A DNA stretch of 22,468 nt from positions 1 through 22,468 of the forward strand of contig JBEKXE010000074.1 of the NCBI GenBank assembly GCA_049512335.1. The letters run 5' to 3'. Origin of the DNA: Lustribacter sp049512335. Its GTDB lineage: Bacteria; Vulcanimicrobiota; Vulcanimicrobiia; Vulcanimicrobiales; Vulcanimicrobiaceae. Numbering within the stretch: position 1 is the stretch's first letter; each line of letters opens with the position of its first letter. Positions 6,585-14,767 of this stretch are shown piece by piece. The notes beneath the pieces were generated by a model. The model did not search any database, had not been told where the DNA came from, and saw only the letters and a program-made list of their open reading frames with translations. The translations under genes were made by a program, and so were the position numbers.

Positions 6585-6736
6585 GTTATGTGGCCGCGCC
6601 AGACGTGCCGCAGGGCCGAGGCGAACAGCGCCAGCGCGACGGCGAATGTGAGCGACCACGTTGCGTGCGCGAGGCCGAGCGCGAGCGGCAACGGCAACGG
6701 CATCGCCGGATGCGCGCACGCGGCGTCGAGAAACAT
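6560..6736 (-). CDS. Possible 58-residue hydrophobic membrane peptide
   Basis: On the minus strand an ATG at 6736 opens a 58-codon frame ending TGA at 6560. The product is MFLDAACAHPAMPLPLPLAL, then a hydrophobic run LTFAVALALFASAL followed by the basic RHVWRGH, consistent with one or two membrane spans with a positive cytoplasmic end. A purine-rich site (ggaaagg) lies three bases before the ATG. It would be divergent from recQ (41-bp gap) and would fill a stretch otherwise empty of genes. Its last codons overlap the zinc-ribbon terminator. No family is recognised; a chance frame in GC-rich DNA remains possible. Confidence 0.35.
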   Translation of the reverse strand: MFLDAACAHPAMPLPLPLALGLAHATWSLTFAVALALFASALRHVWRGHITKTARSPE

Positions 6737-6777
6737 CGGCCTTTCCGTTCGCCGGGCCGGAGGGATCGCATTGTCGA

Positions 6778-8613
6778 ATGGTCGGGGCGATGACGGTCGA
6801 GGCGGGCGCGGTAGCGGATGCGCTCAAGCGCTATTTCGGGTTTGACGCCTTCCGGCCGCTGCAAGAAGCCATCGTCGCCGACGTGTTGGCCGGGCGTGAC
6901 GTGTTCGCGCTGTTGCCCACCGGCGGCGGCAAGTCGCTCTGCTACCAGTTGCCGGCGTTGTTGACGCCGGGCATCACGGTCGTCATCTCGCCGTTGATCG
7001 CGTTGATGAAGGACCAAGTCGACGCGCTGAAGACGGCCGGCATCCCGGCCACCTACCTGAACTCATCGCTCGACTACGACGAGGTGCGCGAACGCATCGA
7101 CGGCTTGCGCCGCGGCGCCTACCGCCTGCTCTACGTCGCGCCGGAACGGCTGACGATGCCGTCGTTTGCCGCCGAGCTCGCGACGTTGAACGTCACGCGC
7201 TTCGCCGTCGACGAAGCGCACTGCATCAGCGAATGGGGCCACGACTTCCGGCCCGATTACCGCCGCATCGCCGAGCTGCGCGCGCGTTTCAACGGCGTGC
7301 CGTTTCTGGCGTTCACCGCGACCGCGACCGATCGCGTGCGGGCCGACATCCTCGAGCGCTTGGCGCTGCGCGAGCCGGCCGTCCACGTCGGCAGCTTCAA
7401 CCGCCCGAACCTGACCTATCGCGTCACCCGCAAGAAGCGCAGTCCCGACGCCCTGATCGCTTGGCTGCGCGCCCGGCCCGACGATGCCGGCATCGTGTAC
7501 GTGGGCAGCCGCGCCGGGGCCGACGATCTCGCCCGCCGGTTGAAGCATGCGGGCATCGCCGCGCTGCCGTACCATGCGGGGCTCGACGCGGCCAAACGCT
7601 CGCGCCACCAGGAGCAGTTCATCCGCGACAAGGTACGGGTGATCTGCGCGACCGTCGCCTTCGGCATGGGCATCGACAAGAGCAACGTGCGTTTCGTCGT
7701 GCACTATGATTTGCCCAAGAGCATCGAGGGCTACTACCAGGAGACCGGCCGCGCCGGCCGCGACGGCGTGCCGGCCGAGTGTCTGCTGTTCTTCAACCAC
7801 GGCGACGTAGCGAAGTTCACCAGCTTTATCGAGGAGAAGGAGAGCGAAACCGAACGGGCCGTCGCGCGCGAGCAGCTCGAGCGCATGACCCGCTACGCGT
7901 ACTCCAACGACTGCCGCCGACGCGATCTGCTGGCCTATTTCGGCGAGACGTACACCGAGCTGAATTGCGGCGGCTGCGACAATTGCCTCGAGCCGCGGCC
8001 CGCGGTCGACGCGACAGAAGACGGGCAGAAGCTGCTCTCGTGCATCGAACGGATCCGCCGCGCGAACGGCTTCGGCGTCGGCATCGCGCACGTGATCGAT
8101 GTCTTGATCGGCGCCGAGAACGACAAGATCTGGCGCTGGAACCACGAGCGCCTCTCGACCTACGGCATCGGCAAGCACCGTACGAAGGTCGCGTGGCGGG
8201 CGCTGGCCGACGAGCTGGTACGGCTGGGACTGATCGCCGTCGACGCGGCGCACTTCAACACCGTGGCCGTGACGGCGAACGGCCGCGAAGCGCTGACGCA
8301 ACGCACGCCGATCGTCGTGCGCGAAGCGCCGCCGGCTGCCGAGCGCGGGCGCAAGCGTGCGGCGAGTGCGGCTGCCGACGGACCCTACAATGCCGAGGTT
8401 TTCCGCGCGCTGCGCGACCTGCGCCGGGAACTCGCCGACGAGCGCGACGTCCCGGCCTACGTCGTGTTCAGCGACGCCGTGCTGCGGGCGATGGCCCGCG
8501 AGCTGCCGCGCACGCCGGTGCAGTTGCGCGCGATCAGCGGGGTGGGAGAGAAGAAGCTGGCCGATTTCGGCGCCAGCTTCCTCGAAGCCATCGCTTCTGC
8601 ACTGTCATCCTGA
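6778..8613 (+). CDS. recQ: ATP-dependent DNA helicase RecQ
   Basis: The 611-residue product (E. coli RecQ is ~609) unwinds DNA 3' to 5' in recombination and replication-fork repair. Visible in order: FRPLQ (motif 0), Walker A PTGGGKS with Lys52, DEAH box at residues 145-148 followed by the aromatic-rich loop CISEWGHDFRPDYR, FTATAT (motif III), the C-terminal helicase lobe with FGMGIDK and QETGRAGRDG (motifs V-VI), and a zinc site of Cys379, Cys397, Cys400 and Cys403. The RQC winged helix (STYGIGKHRTK) comes next, then an HRDC domain from ~residue 535 ending near ISGVGEKKLADFG. The start is ATG 6778 or 6790; ggaggg at 6759-6764 favours 6778. The frame is open further upstream to 6661, but that part is not RecQ-like. 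A repeat-like element covers the stop. Confidence 0.95.
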   Translation: MVGAMTVEAGAVADALKRYFGFDAFRPLQEAIVADVLAGRDVFALLPTGGGKSLCYQLPALLTPGITVVISPLIALMKDQVDALKTAGIPATYLNSSLDYDEVRERIDGLRRGAYRLLYVAPERLTMPSFAAELATLNVTRFAVDEAHCISEWGHDFRPDYRRIAELRARFNGVPFLAFTATATDRVRADILERLALREPAVHVGSFNRPNLTYRVTRKKRSPDALIAWLRARPDDAGIVYVGSRAGADDLARRLKHAGIAALPYHAGLDAAKRSRHQEQFIRDKVRVICATVAFGMGIDKSNVRFVVHYDLPKSIEGYYQETGRAGRDGVPAECLLFFNHGDVAKFTSFIEEKESETERAVAREQLERMTRYAYSNDCRRRDLLAYFGETYTELNCGGCDNCLEPRPAVDATEDGQKLLSCIERIRRANGFGVGIAHVIDVLIGAENDKIWRWNHERLSTYGIGKHRTKVAWRALADELVRLGLIAVDAAHFNTVAVTANGREALTQRTPIVVREAPPAAERGRKRAASAAADGPYNAEVFRALRDLRRELADERDVPAYVVFSDAVLRAMARELPRTPVQLRAISGVGEKKLADFGASFLEAIASALSS

Positions 8614-8666
8614 GCGTAGCGAGCGGAGACGAAGGACGCACGCTCCCTGATCCGAGGGGATTCCAA
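8603..8666. repeat. Possible dispersed intergenic repeat over the recQ 3' end
   Basis: The sequence starting tgtcatcctgagcg and running through gaaggacgcacgctccctga to ggggattcc resembles the TCATCCTGAGC...GAAGGA class of short dispersed repeats seen between genes in many bacterial genomes (recalled, not searched). It supplies the recQ stop codon: the TGA at 8611 lies inside the motif. Only one copy is visible in this window, so repeat status is an inference. Confidence 0.4.
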
Positions 8667-8673
8667 GCCTTAC

Positions 8674-11600
8674 ATGGCACCATGCCGCTCAATGATGACG
8701 CGCGCGCGCCGTATTTTCGCTGCTTGTCTTGCCGCGGTTCTGATTGCGGCCGGCCTGCGCGCGGTCGCGTCCGCCCAATCGAGCGAGAACACCGGGATCA
8801 TCCAAATCACGGTGAAGTCCGCCGACTCCTCGTCGCCGCTGTCGAACGCGCGCGTGTTCTTATTGGGTCCGAGCGTCGCGAGCGCCCTCACTACCCGCAG
8901 CGGCATCGTCAAGTATACCGACGTGGCGAGCGGCATCTACCGGGTCCGCGTGAACAAACCCGGCTACCGCAACAGCACCTCGGCCGCCTTCGAGCTGCTC
9001 GGCAACAAGGAAGTCGACGTCGACGTGATGCTCGGTTCGGTGCAGACCGCGCAGAGCGGCAGCGCGGCTTCGGGCGCCGACAACGGCATGACGATCATCG
9101 GCAAAGTCTCGGCGCGCGTCACCGTTTCGACGCATGACGTCGATGAGGACAGCCCGATCCGCCGCATCTCCGATTCGCTGATCGACGCGCTCAACACCGT
9201 GGCCGGCGTCGACGTCACGCAGTCCTCGAACGATCCCGATTCGCCGCAGACCATCTCGCTCCACGGGCACGACGAATCGCAGACCGCGGTGACGCTCGAC
9301 GGCATCCCGCTCTCCGCGCCCGGCAGTGCGGCGAACCTGCGCGGCATCAACACCGATCTCTTCACCGGCGCGAGTGCGAGCTTCGGCGCACGGGCCGGCG
9401 CGCTCGGTGGCGGCGTCAACTTCACCACGCTTCAGCCGACGCAGACCTGGCAGTACCGGCTCAACGCGGCCGACGGATCGTTCGACAAGTACAACTGGTC
9501 GGCCGGCGTGACCGGTTCGATCGGCAAGCTCGGCATCGCGGCCATGACCACCAAGCGGGGCGGCAACAACCCGCTGACGTTCCAAGACTATCTCGATCAA
9601 AGCGGGCTCGTGTACCCGCACGGCGGCGAGAGCACCAACGCCGGCGACATGCTGAAGCTGCGTTACGGCCTGACCGACAACACGACGCTGATCCTGACCG
9701 CGCTCGAGAACAATCAGGCGATCGCGTCGCTGTGCACGCAGGACACCGGAATCTTGCCGTGCGGCATCGGTCCGAACAACACCTCAACCTCCAAATATCA
9801 GTTCGTGTACGGGACCGTGCAGTCGCTGGTTGGCCAGGTGGCAGTCCAGGCGACGGGCTACGTGTCCTCGCAAAACGGCCTCTCGAACGAGATCAACCGC
9901 TTCATCGACGAGTGCGTCGGCGCACCGGTGCCGTGTCCGATGGCCGAACCGTTCGCGACCGACACCGACTCGCTCACGCGCGGCGTCGCGAGCCAAGCGA
10001 CGATCAGCAAAGATAACCACACGATCACCCTCAACGCCACGACCTTCGCGTCGCAGACGCAGTTCTCGCCGCTGGTCGAAAGCGGCACCAGCGATCTCGT
10101 CACGTCTTCGATCAACGGCGTGTCGGCATCGACGTACGCACTGCAAGATTCGATCAAGGTCAGCAATCGCGTGACGGTCGGACCGACGCTCTCGCTGGCA
10201 TCGACGACCGGGGCGGGTACCTCGATCCTGGCCGGGTTCAGCGGCGACTGGCGCCCGAACGACAACGACGACGTGACGCTCTCGGCCTCACTCGGCAGTT
10301 CGCAGCCGGCACCGCAGGTCGTGCGCAGCTTCAGCGATCCGCAATCGGCCCGCGTGAACTGCCCCGGCGGCACGGCGCAGATCAGCGGTCCGGGCGATCA
10401 AGCGACCGCGCAGTCGGCGATCGACTACGAGCTCGGTTGGACCCATCAGTGGAAGTACGGCTATCTCACCACCGACCTCTACCGGCAGTCGCAAGCCGGA
10501 CAGCTGGTCACCGCGTCGATTCCGGCGACCGCGGGCGGCGTTCCCCCGCTGATCCAGACCGCGGTGCAGCAGTACTACACCGCGGTGTGCCCGGGTGCCG
10601 TCGGTCCGAGCATCTACGTCAGCGAACCGGTCAACGGCACCGATCGCCTCTACCAAGGCTACGACATCAGCGCGCGTCTGGCGCTCGGCAAAGACGTCAC
10701 CGCGGTCCCGTCGTACTCGACCAACGAATCCGAGTACACGACCGCCGATCCGCTCTTTACCGGCCTCGGCAGCACGCTGGTGCTCAACTCCCAGATCTAC
10801 GGGCGCCCGATACACAAGGGCAACTTCACGATCGACGCGTTCAACCCGCCGAGCAACTTGGAGTTCATCGCCAACGCGCAATACGTGGGCGTGAACAACT
10901 CGCAACATCTTGCGCCGTACGTCAACATCAGTTTCGGCATCACGCATCCGCTCGGTATCGGCATGCTGACGGTGTTCGAGAGCAACGCCTTCAACACCGA
11001 AACCGGGTTGTTCTCGACGATCGCCGGCGCCCAGCCGCAACCGCTGGTCGGCGGCAGCTTCCTGGTCGTCGCCGCCAACCCGCTGCCGCCGCGGACGTTC
11101 CAGGTTTCGTACTCGATCAACACCGGCGCGCGGAACGGCGCGGGCTACGCGCGCGGCGTGCGGGGCGGCGGTTCGCTGCGTCAAGCCGCGCAGACCGCGC
11201 AAGCTGCGGCGAGCCCGGCGCCGAACGGCCCGCGCGGCGCGTTCGCCTTCGGCGAGTTGCACTTCAAAGCGCCGCCGGACGGCACGTCGCCGCTGGCCGT
11301 CGACACGACCCGCACCGAGTGCACCGCCGATCTGCAGCCGCTGGCGGCGACCGCGCTGGCGCAGCTCGGCGCCGCCGCGGCGGCGTACGTGGCCGGCACC
11401 TCGCCGCTGCCGGCCGTGACCGGCGTCAACGTGACTACGCACGGCGATCCGAAGGGCGCCTGGTACTTTGGGCTCGGTCCCGAGATCCCGCGCGATCTGT
11501 TCGGGCGCCCGGGGGGCGCCCCCGGTGCCGGCGCCGGCGGCGGCCCACGTCCGCCGCGCCCGCCGGGCGGCCCCGGTGGTCCCGGCGGCGCCCCGCCGGT

Positions 11601-11955
11601 CTTCCAATCGCAGATCACCGTTGCGCCCAACGCCAACACGGCGCCGCGTCCGCAGTTCACGCCGAGCCCGGCCCTGATCGCCGCGCTGCAGCCGTTCCGC
11701 GCGCTGATCTCGTGCTCGTACGCCACCGTTCTCACGCCCGACGGGGCCAAGACGCGCGGATTCGACATCCCGCCGCCCGGCCAGCCGGGGGTCCGTCCGT
11801 CGCCCGCGCCGAGCCCCTCGCCCGGCGCGAGCCCCGCCCCGCGCGGTCCGCGCGGCCCCGGCGCGGGTTTCGTCCAGTACGCGCCGTCGCCCGGATTGTT
11901 CGTCGTGCGCGCGCCGGACTTAGGAACTGGCGGCGGAAGCGTGAAACAACCATGA
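8674..11955 (+). CDS. TonB-dependent outer-membrane receptor with Pro/Gly-rich C-terminal extension
   Basis: The 1093-residue protein begins with a signal peptide (hydrophobic FAACLAAVLIAAGL, likely cut after VASA near residue 34). A carboxypeptidase-regulatory-like beta-sandwich follows (~40-120; LSNARVFLLG, YRVRVNKPGY), then a plug (~150-250) with DALNTVAGVDV, TVTLDGIPL-type TAVTLDGIPLS and GGGVNF. A ~560-residue barrel ends near RTFQVSYSINTG at ~residue 815. Unusually, ~280 more residues follow: two isolated Cys-containing segments and Pro/Gly tracts around 946-975 and near 1040-1070. Such receptors import siderophores, cobalamin, sugars or other large ligands using TonB energy; the substrate cannot be read here. 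Several starts are possible (ATG 8674, 8692, 8695). The stop overlaps the response-regulator start (ATGA). Confidence 0.88.
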   Translation: MAPCRSMMTRARRIFAACLAAVLIAAGLRAVASAQSSENTGIIQITVKSADSSSPLSNARVFLLGPSVASALTTRSGIVKYTDVASGIYRVRVNKPGYRNSTSAAFELLGNKEVDVDVMLGSVQTAQSGSAASGADNGMTIIGKVSARVTVSTHDVDEDSPIRRISDSLIDALNTVAGVDVTQSSNDPDSPQTISLHGHDESQTAVTLDGIPLSAPGSAANLRGINTDLFTGASASFGARAGALGGGVNFTTLQPTQTWQYRLNAADGSFDKYNWSAGVTGSIGKLGIAAMTTKRGGNNPLTFQDYLDQSGLVYPHGGESTNAGDMLKLRYGLTDNTTLILTALENNQAIASLCTQDTGILPCGIGPNNTSTSKYQFVYGTVQSLVGQVAVQATGYVSSQNGLSNEINRFIDECVGAPVPCPMAEPFATDTDSLTRGVASQATISKDNHTITLNATTFASQTQFSPLVESGTSDLVTSSINGVSASTYALQDSIKVSNRVTVGPTLSLASTTGAGTSILAGFSGDWRPNDNDDVTLSASLGSSQPAPQVVRSFSDPQSARVNCPGGTAQISGPGDQATAQSAIDYELGWTHQWKYGYLTTDLYRQSQAGQLVTASIPATAGGVPPLIQTAVQQYYTAVCPGAVGPSIYVSEPVNGTDRLYQGYDISARLALGKDVTAVPSYSTNESEYTTADPLFTGLGSTLVLNSQIYGRPIHKGNFTIDAFNPPSNLEFIANAQYVGVNNSQHLAPYVNISFGITHPLGIGMLTVFESNAFNTETGLFSTIAGAQPQPLVGGSFLVVAANPLPPRTFQVSYSINTGARNGAGYARGVRGGGSLRQAAQTAQAAASPAPNGPRGAFAFGELHFKAPPDGTSPLAVDTTRTECTADLQPLAATALAQLGAAAAAYVAGTSPLPAVTGVNVTTHGDPKGAWYFGLGPEIPRDLFGRPGGAPGAGAGGGPRPPRPPGGPGGPGGAPPVFQSQITVAPNANTAPRPQFTPSPALIAALQPFRALISCSYATVLTPDGAKTRGFDIPPPGQPGVRPSPAPSPSPGASPAPRGPRGPGAGFVQYAPSPGLFVVRAPDLGTGGGSVKQP

Positions 11956-12647
11956 TGACGACCTCGCAGACGCCGCCGCCCAAAGTGGCGGTCATCGACG
12001 ACGAACGGCACCTGCGCGAACTGCTCGAGCTGGGGCTCGGCGAGGACGGCTTCGAGGTGCGCAGCGCCGGCGACGGTCAAAGCGGCCTGACGCTGGTGCG
12101 CGAGTGGCGGCCCGATGCGATCATCCTCGACGTGATGCTGCCCTACGTGAACGGGCTCGAGCTGCTGCCGATGATGCGCCGCGTCACCGAGGCGCCGATC
12201 CTGATGCTCAGCGCGAAAGCGGATACCGACGACCGCGTCACCGGGCTCTTGCGCGGTGCGGACGACTACATCCCGAAACCCTTCGAGATGTCGGAGCTCG
12301 TCGCGCGCCTGCATTCGGCGCTGCGCCGCCCGCGGCTCGAGCAGCCGAGTATCGTCTCGTACGCCGATCTCACGATCGACCTCGACCGCCGCGACGTCAA
12401 GCGCGGCGATTACCTGATCGAGCTCTCGGCGCGCGAATACGCCTTGCTGCTGACGTTCGTGCGCAACCCGGAGCGCGTGTTCACGCGCGATCAACTCTTG
12501 GACCTGGTGTGGGGCAGCGATCGCGACGTCGGTCCGGGGGCGGTCGAAACGTACGTTTCGTATCTGCGCGCGAAGATCGACGCGAATTTCGAACCCAAGC
12601 TGATCCGCACCATCCGGGGGGCCGGCTACGCACTCCGTTCCCATTGA
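11952..12647 (+). CDS. OmpR/PhoB-family response regulator
   Basis: The 231-residue protein has a receiver domain with acidic pair Asp16-Asp17, phosphoacceptor Asp60 (IILDVMLP), Ser87 in the switch position and Lys109 in DDYIPKPF. A winged-helix DNA-binding domain follows (~130-228): LTIDLDRRDVKRG, LSAREYALLL, NPERVFTRDQLLDLVWG, VETYVSYLRAKID and IRTIRGAGY. It is expected to bind promoter DNA when phosphorylated by the adjacent kinase. The ATG at 11952 shares bases with the TGA of the receptor gene (ATGA), with a second ATG directly after. The kinase gene begins at or just after its stop. The receptor promoter is a natural target, but no binding site was identified. Confidence 0.94.
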   Translation: MMTTSQTPPPKVAVIDDERHLRELLELGLGEDGFEVRSAGDGQSGLTLVREWRPDAIILDVMLPYVNGLELLPMMRRVTEAPILMLSAKADTDDRVTGLLRGADDYIPKPFEMSELVARLHSALRRPRLEQPSIVSYADLTIDLDRRDVKRGDYLIELSAREYALLLTFVRNPERVFTRDQLLDLVWGSDRDVGPGAVETYVSYLRAKIDANFEPKLIRTIRGAGYALRSH

Positions 12648-12699
12648 CACGTTCTCCGCGCTCGCGCGGAGACTGACCGGCTGGTACGTCTTCGTCGCG

Positions 12700-14148
12700 G
12701 TGTCGTCGGTGGCGGTGCTGTTGACGGCGACCGGAGTCTTGGGCTTGGCGCTCTACGGGCACGAGGTCAACGCCTCGATCGAGATGGCGCAGATCAACGC
12801 GCGCGCGTTCAGCGAACGTGCGGTGCAGCGCAATGCATCGTTTAATGAAGCGGCCGCGGAATTCGAGAATCGCTACGCGCACGAGGGCATGCACGCGTTC
12901 GCGACCATCCCGCGCGCACCGCGGTTGCGGGTCGTTCCGGCCGGGCCGCCGGCGCCGGCCGGCGGACCGCCGTCCGTCGCGCGGCGATCGGAACCGCCGC
13001 CGGTCGAAACCGCCGTCATCGACGGCGTCGTGCGAACCGGGCCGGGCATCGGACGCCTGCGTTTCGAGGGCAGCCGCATGGGCTACGCGATCGCAACGCT
13101 GTTCGGCGTTCGCGGTTCGCTGCCGACGCCGTTCCTCAACGGCGTCGTCTCGTTCGGGCCCGATCCCAATTTGTTCCAGAACATCGCGCTGGCGATTCTC
13201 GGCGCGGTACTCTTGGTATCGATCATCGTCGGCGGGCTCGCCTACTCGATCGGGCGGTACATCACCGAGCAAGCGATTCAGCCGCTGGTCGACGTCACCC
13301 AAGCCTTGCAGCGCTTTGCGGCCCGCGATTTTCGCCCGCAATCGATCACGACCGCGCGCAAGAGCGACTTCGACGTTCTGGCCCATGCGTATAATGCGGC
13401 GGCGGAGCAGGTGTCCGCGGCGTTTGCCGAGCGCGATGCGGCCGAGGCGCAGATGCGGCAGTTCGTGGCCGATGCCGGGCACGAGCTGCGAACCCCGTTG
13501 ACGATCGTGCTGGGCTACATCGACTTGCTGCGCCGCCGCGCCAGTTCGGGCGACGATCGCTCGAAGTTCATCTTCTCGTCGATCGCCTCGGAAGGCCGGC
13601 GCATGCGTACGCTGGTCGACAACCTGGTGCTGCTGGCGAAGCTCGAAGGCGAGGACACGCGCCTCTTCGAGCCGTTCGACGTCGGCGAGCTGGTGGCCGA
13701 GATCGTCGGCGTCCGGCAGGGGCTCGCGCCCGGCGTGCGCTTCGAGGTCGACGATCGCGCGACGGCTACGGCGATCGCCGATCGCGGCGAGGTCTACGAA
13801 GCGCTGGCGAACATCATCGACAACGCGATCAAGTATGCGCCCGGCTCACCGATCCGCATCGAGACGACGGCGCCGCAAACCGGCACGGTCGAAATCGCCG
13901 TCGCCGACGAGGGCCCGGGCATTCCGGTTGCGGACCGCGAGGCGATCTTCGAACGCTTTTTCCGCGGCGCCAGTCGCGGCGAAGTCGAGGGGAGCGGTTT
14001 GGGGCTGGCGATCGCCAAACGCGCGATCGAGCGCGCCGGCGGCGCGCTGCGCCTGGACACGACCGTTCCCAGCGGCACCCGGTTCGTGATCGCGTTGCGC
14101 GCCGAACGCGCCGCCGCCGCCGATCGCACCGTGGCCGGCCGAACCTAA
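12700..14148 (+). CDS. Sensor histidine kinase (HAMP-HisKA-HATPase)
   Basis: From GTG 12700 this is 482 residues. A first membrane helix (SSVAVLLTATGVLGLAL) precedes a ~140-residue extracytoplasmic sensor with a Pro-rich stretch. The second helix is at ~161-185 (IALAILGAVLLVSIIVGGL). Then come HAMP (IQPLVDVTQALQRFAARDF), the H box HELRTPL with His261, N box IIDNAIKYA, G1 DEGPGIP, F box FERFFRG and G2 GSGLGLAIAKR. It autophosphorylates and passes phosphate to the neighbouring regulator. The frame reads upstream as IDTFSALARRLTGWYVFVAV, the typical basic-then-hydrophobic kinase start, but holds no ATG, GTG or TTG. An ATT at 12643, overlapping the regulator's TGA, is the likeliest true start. 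It converges on the Tag-like gene with a 7-bp gap. Confidence 0.92.
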   Translation: MSSVAVLLTATGVLGLALYGHEVNASIEMAQINARAFSERAVQRNASFNEAAAEFENRYAHEGMHAFATIPRAPRLRVVPAGPPAPAGGPPSVARRSEPPPVETAVIDGVVRTGPGIGRLRFEGSRMGYAIATLFGVRGSLPTPFLNGVVSFGPDPNLFQNIALAILGAVLLVSIIVGGLAYSIGRYITEQAIQPLVDVTQALQRFAARDFRPQSITTARKSDFDVLAHAYNAAAEQVSAAFAERDAAEAQMRQFVADAGHELRTPLTIVLGYIDLLRRRASSGDDRSKFIFSSIASEGRRMRTLVDNLVLLAKLEGEDTRLFEPFDVGELVAEIVGVRQGLAPGVRFEVDDRATATAIADRGEVYEALANIIDNAIKYAPGSPIRIETTAPQTGTVEIAVADEGPGIPVADREAIFERFFRGASRGEVEGSGLGLAIAKRAIERAGGALRLDTTVPSGTRFVIALRAERAAAADRTVAGRT

Positions 14149-14155
14149 GCGTTCG

Positions 14156-14749
14156 TCAGCTCGCGGCCGCCGTTTCGGAGGTGCGGTGCTCGCTGCGGCC
14201 CATCTCCACCAGCTCGCGCATGCGCGGGTGATCGCGCTCCTGGCGTTCCATCCAGCGTTCGAACGGCGGCACCGGCAGTCCGGTGCGAAAGAGCCAGTAG
14301 TAGAGGCTGAGGTCGCCGAGATAGGCGAACCGTTTCCGCGCATCGGCGTAGAGCGCGTCGTAGGTGGGGAACGAGCGCACGTACCTCGCAACGTCCTCGT
14401 GCGTTTCGCCCAACGCGAGCAACGCCTTCGCGTTCGCGATCGTACCGGCGATCTTCGCGCGCGAATGGATCACGCCGTCGGCCGCCATGATGCGTTCGAC
14501 GTCGCCGTCACCGTACGTCGTCGCGATCAGCTTCACGCTGAAGCCCTCGAACGCCGTGCGAAACGCATCCCAGCGGGCGTCGATCAGCGCCCAACTGAGT
14601 CCGGCCTGAAAGATCGCGCGCGTCATCACCTCGAGGTGATCGTCGAGCGTGGGCGCGACGATCACGCGCGGAATGCGGTCGGGCGGCGTCGGTTTACTCG
14701 TGCGCGGCGGCGGCGGCCCCGTCACGGCTTCGGCGGATTTCTTCGACAT
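14156..14749 (-). CDS. Divergent DNA-3-methyladenine glycosylase I (Tag)-like protein
   Basis: The 197-residue protein matches the helix-hairpin core of Tag family members: FQAGLSWALIDARWDAFRTAF, GDGDVERIMAADGVIHSRAKIAGTIANA, and FAYLGDLSLYYWLFRTGLPV near the C-terminus. True Tag enzymes remove 3-methyladenine from DNA. In E. coli Tag a Glu two residues before QQAGLSW contacts the base, and N- and C-terminal Cys/His bind zinc. Here the Glu position aligns with Ala (RAIFQAG), and I see no Cys at all. Activity is therefore doubtful, or the substrate differs. A Pro/Lys-rich N-terminus (~25 residues) precedes the fold. The ATG at 14749 is only 18 bp from the divergent MFS start and has no clear ribosome site. 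Confidence 0.72.
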   Translation of the reverse strand: MSKKSAEAVTGPPPPRTSKPTPPDRIPRVIVAPTLDDHLEVMTRAIFQAGLSWALIDARWDAFRTAFEGFSVKLIATTYGDGDVERIMAADGVIHSRAKIAGTIANAKALLALGETHEDVARYVRSFPTYDALYADARKRFAYLGDLSLYYWLFRTGLPVPPFERWMERQERDHPRMRELVEMGRSEHRTSETAAAS

Positions 14750-14767
14750 CGTAGGGGATAGAATCGG

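Noticed and set aside
6661..6777. N-terminal extension of recQ
   Set aside because: Arg/Ala-rich and unlike RecQ; the start near 6778 gives the family's normal length.
11181..12650. Long minus-strand frame across the receptor 3' end and response regulator
   Set aside because: Entirely opposite two well-supported genes; Pro/Gly/Arg-rich with no family motif.
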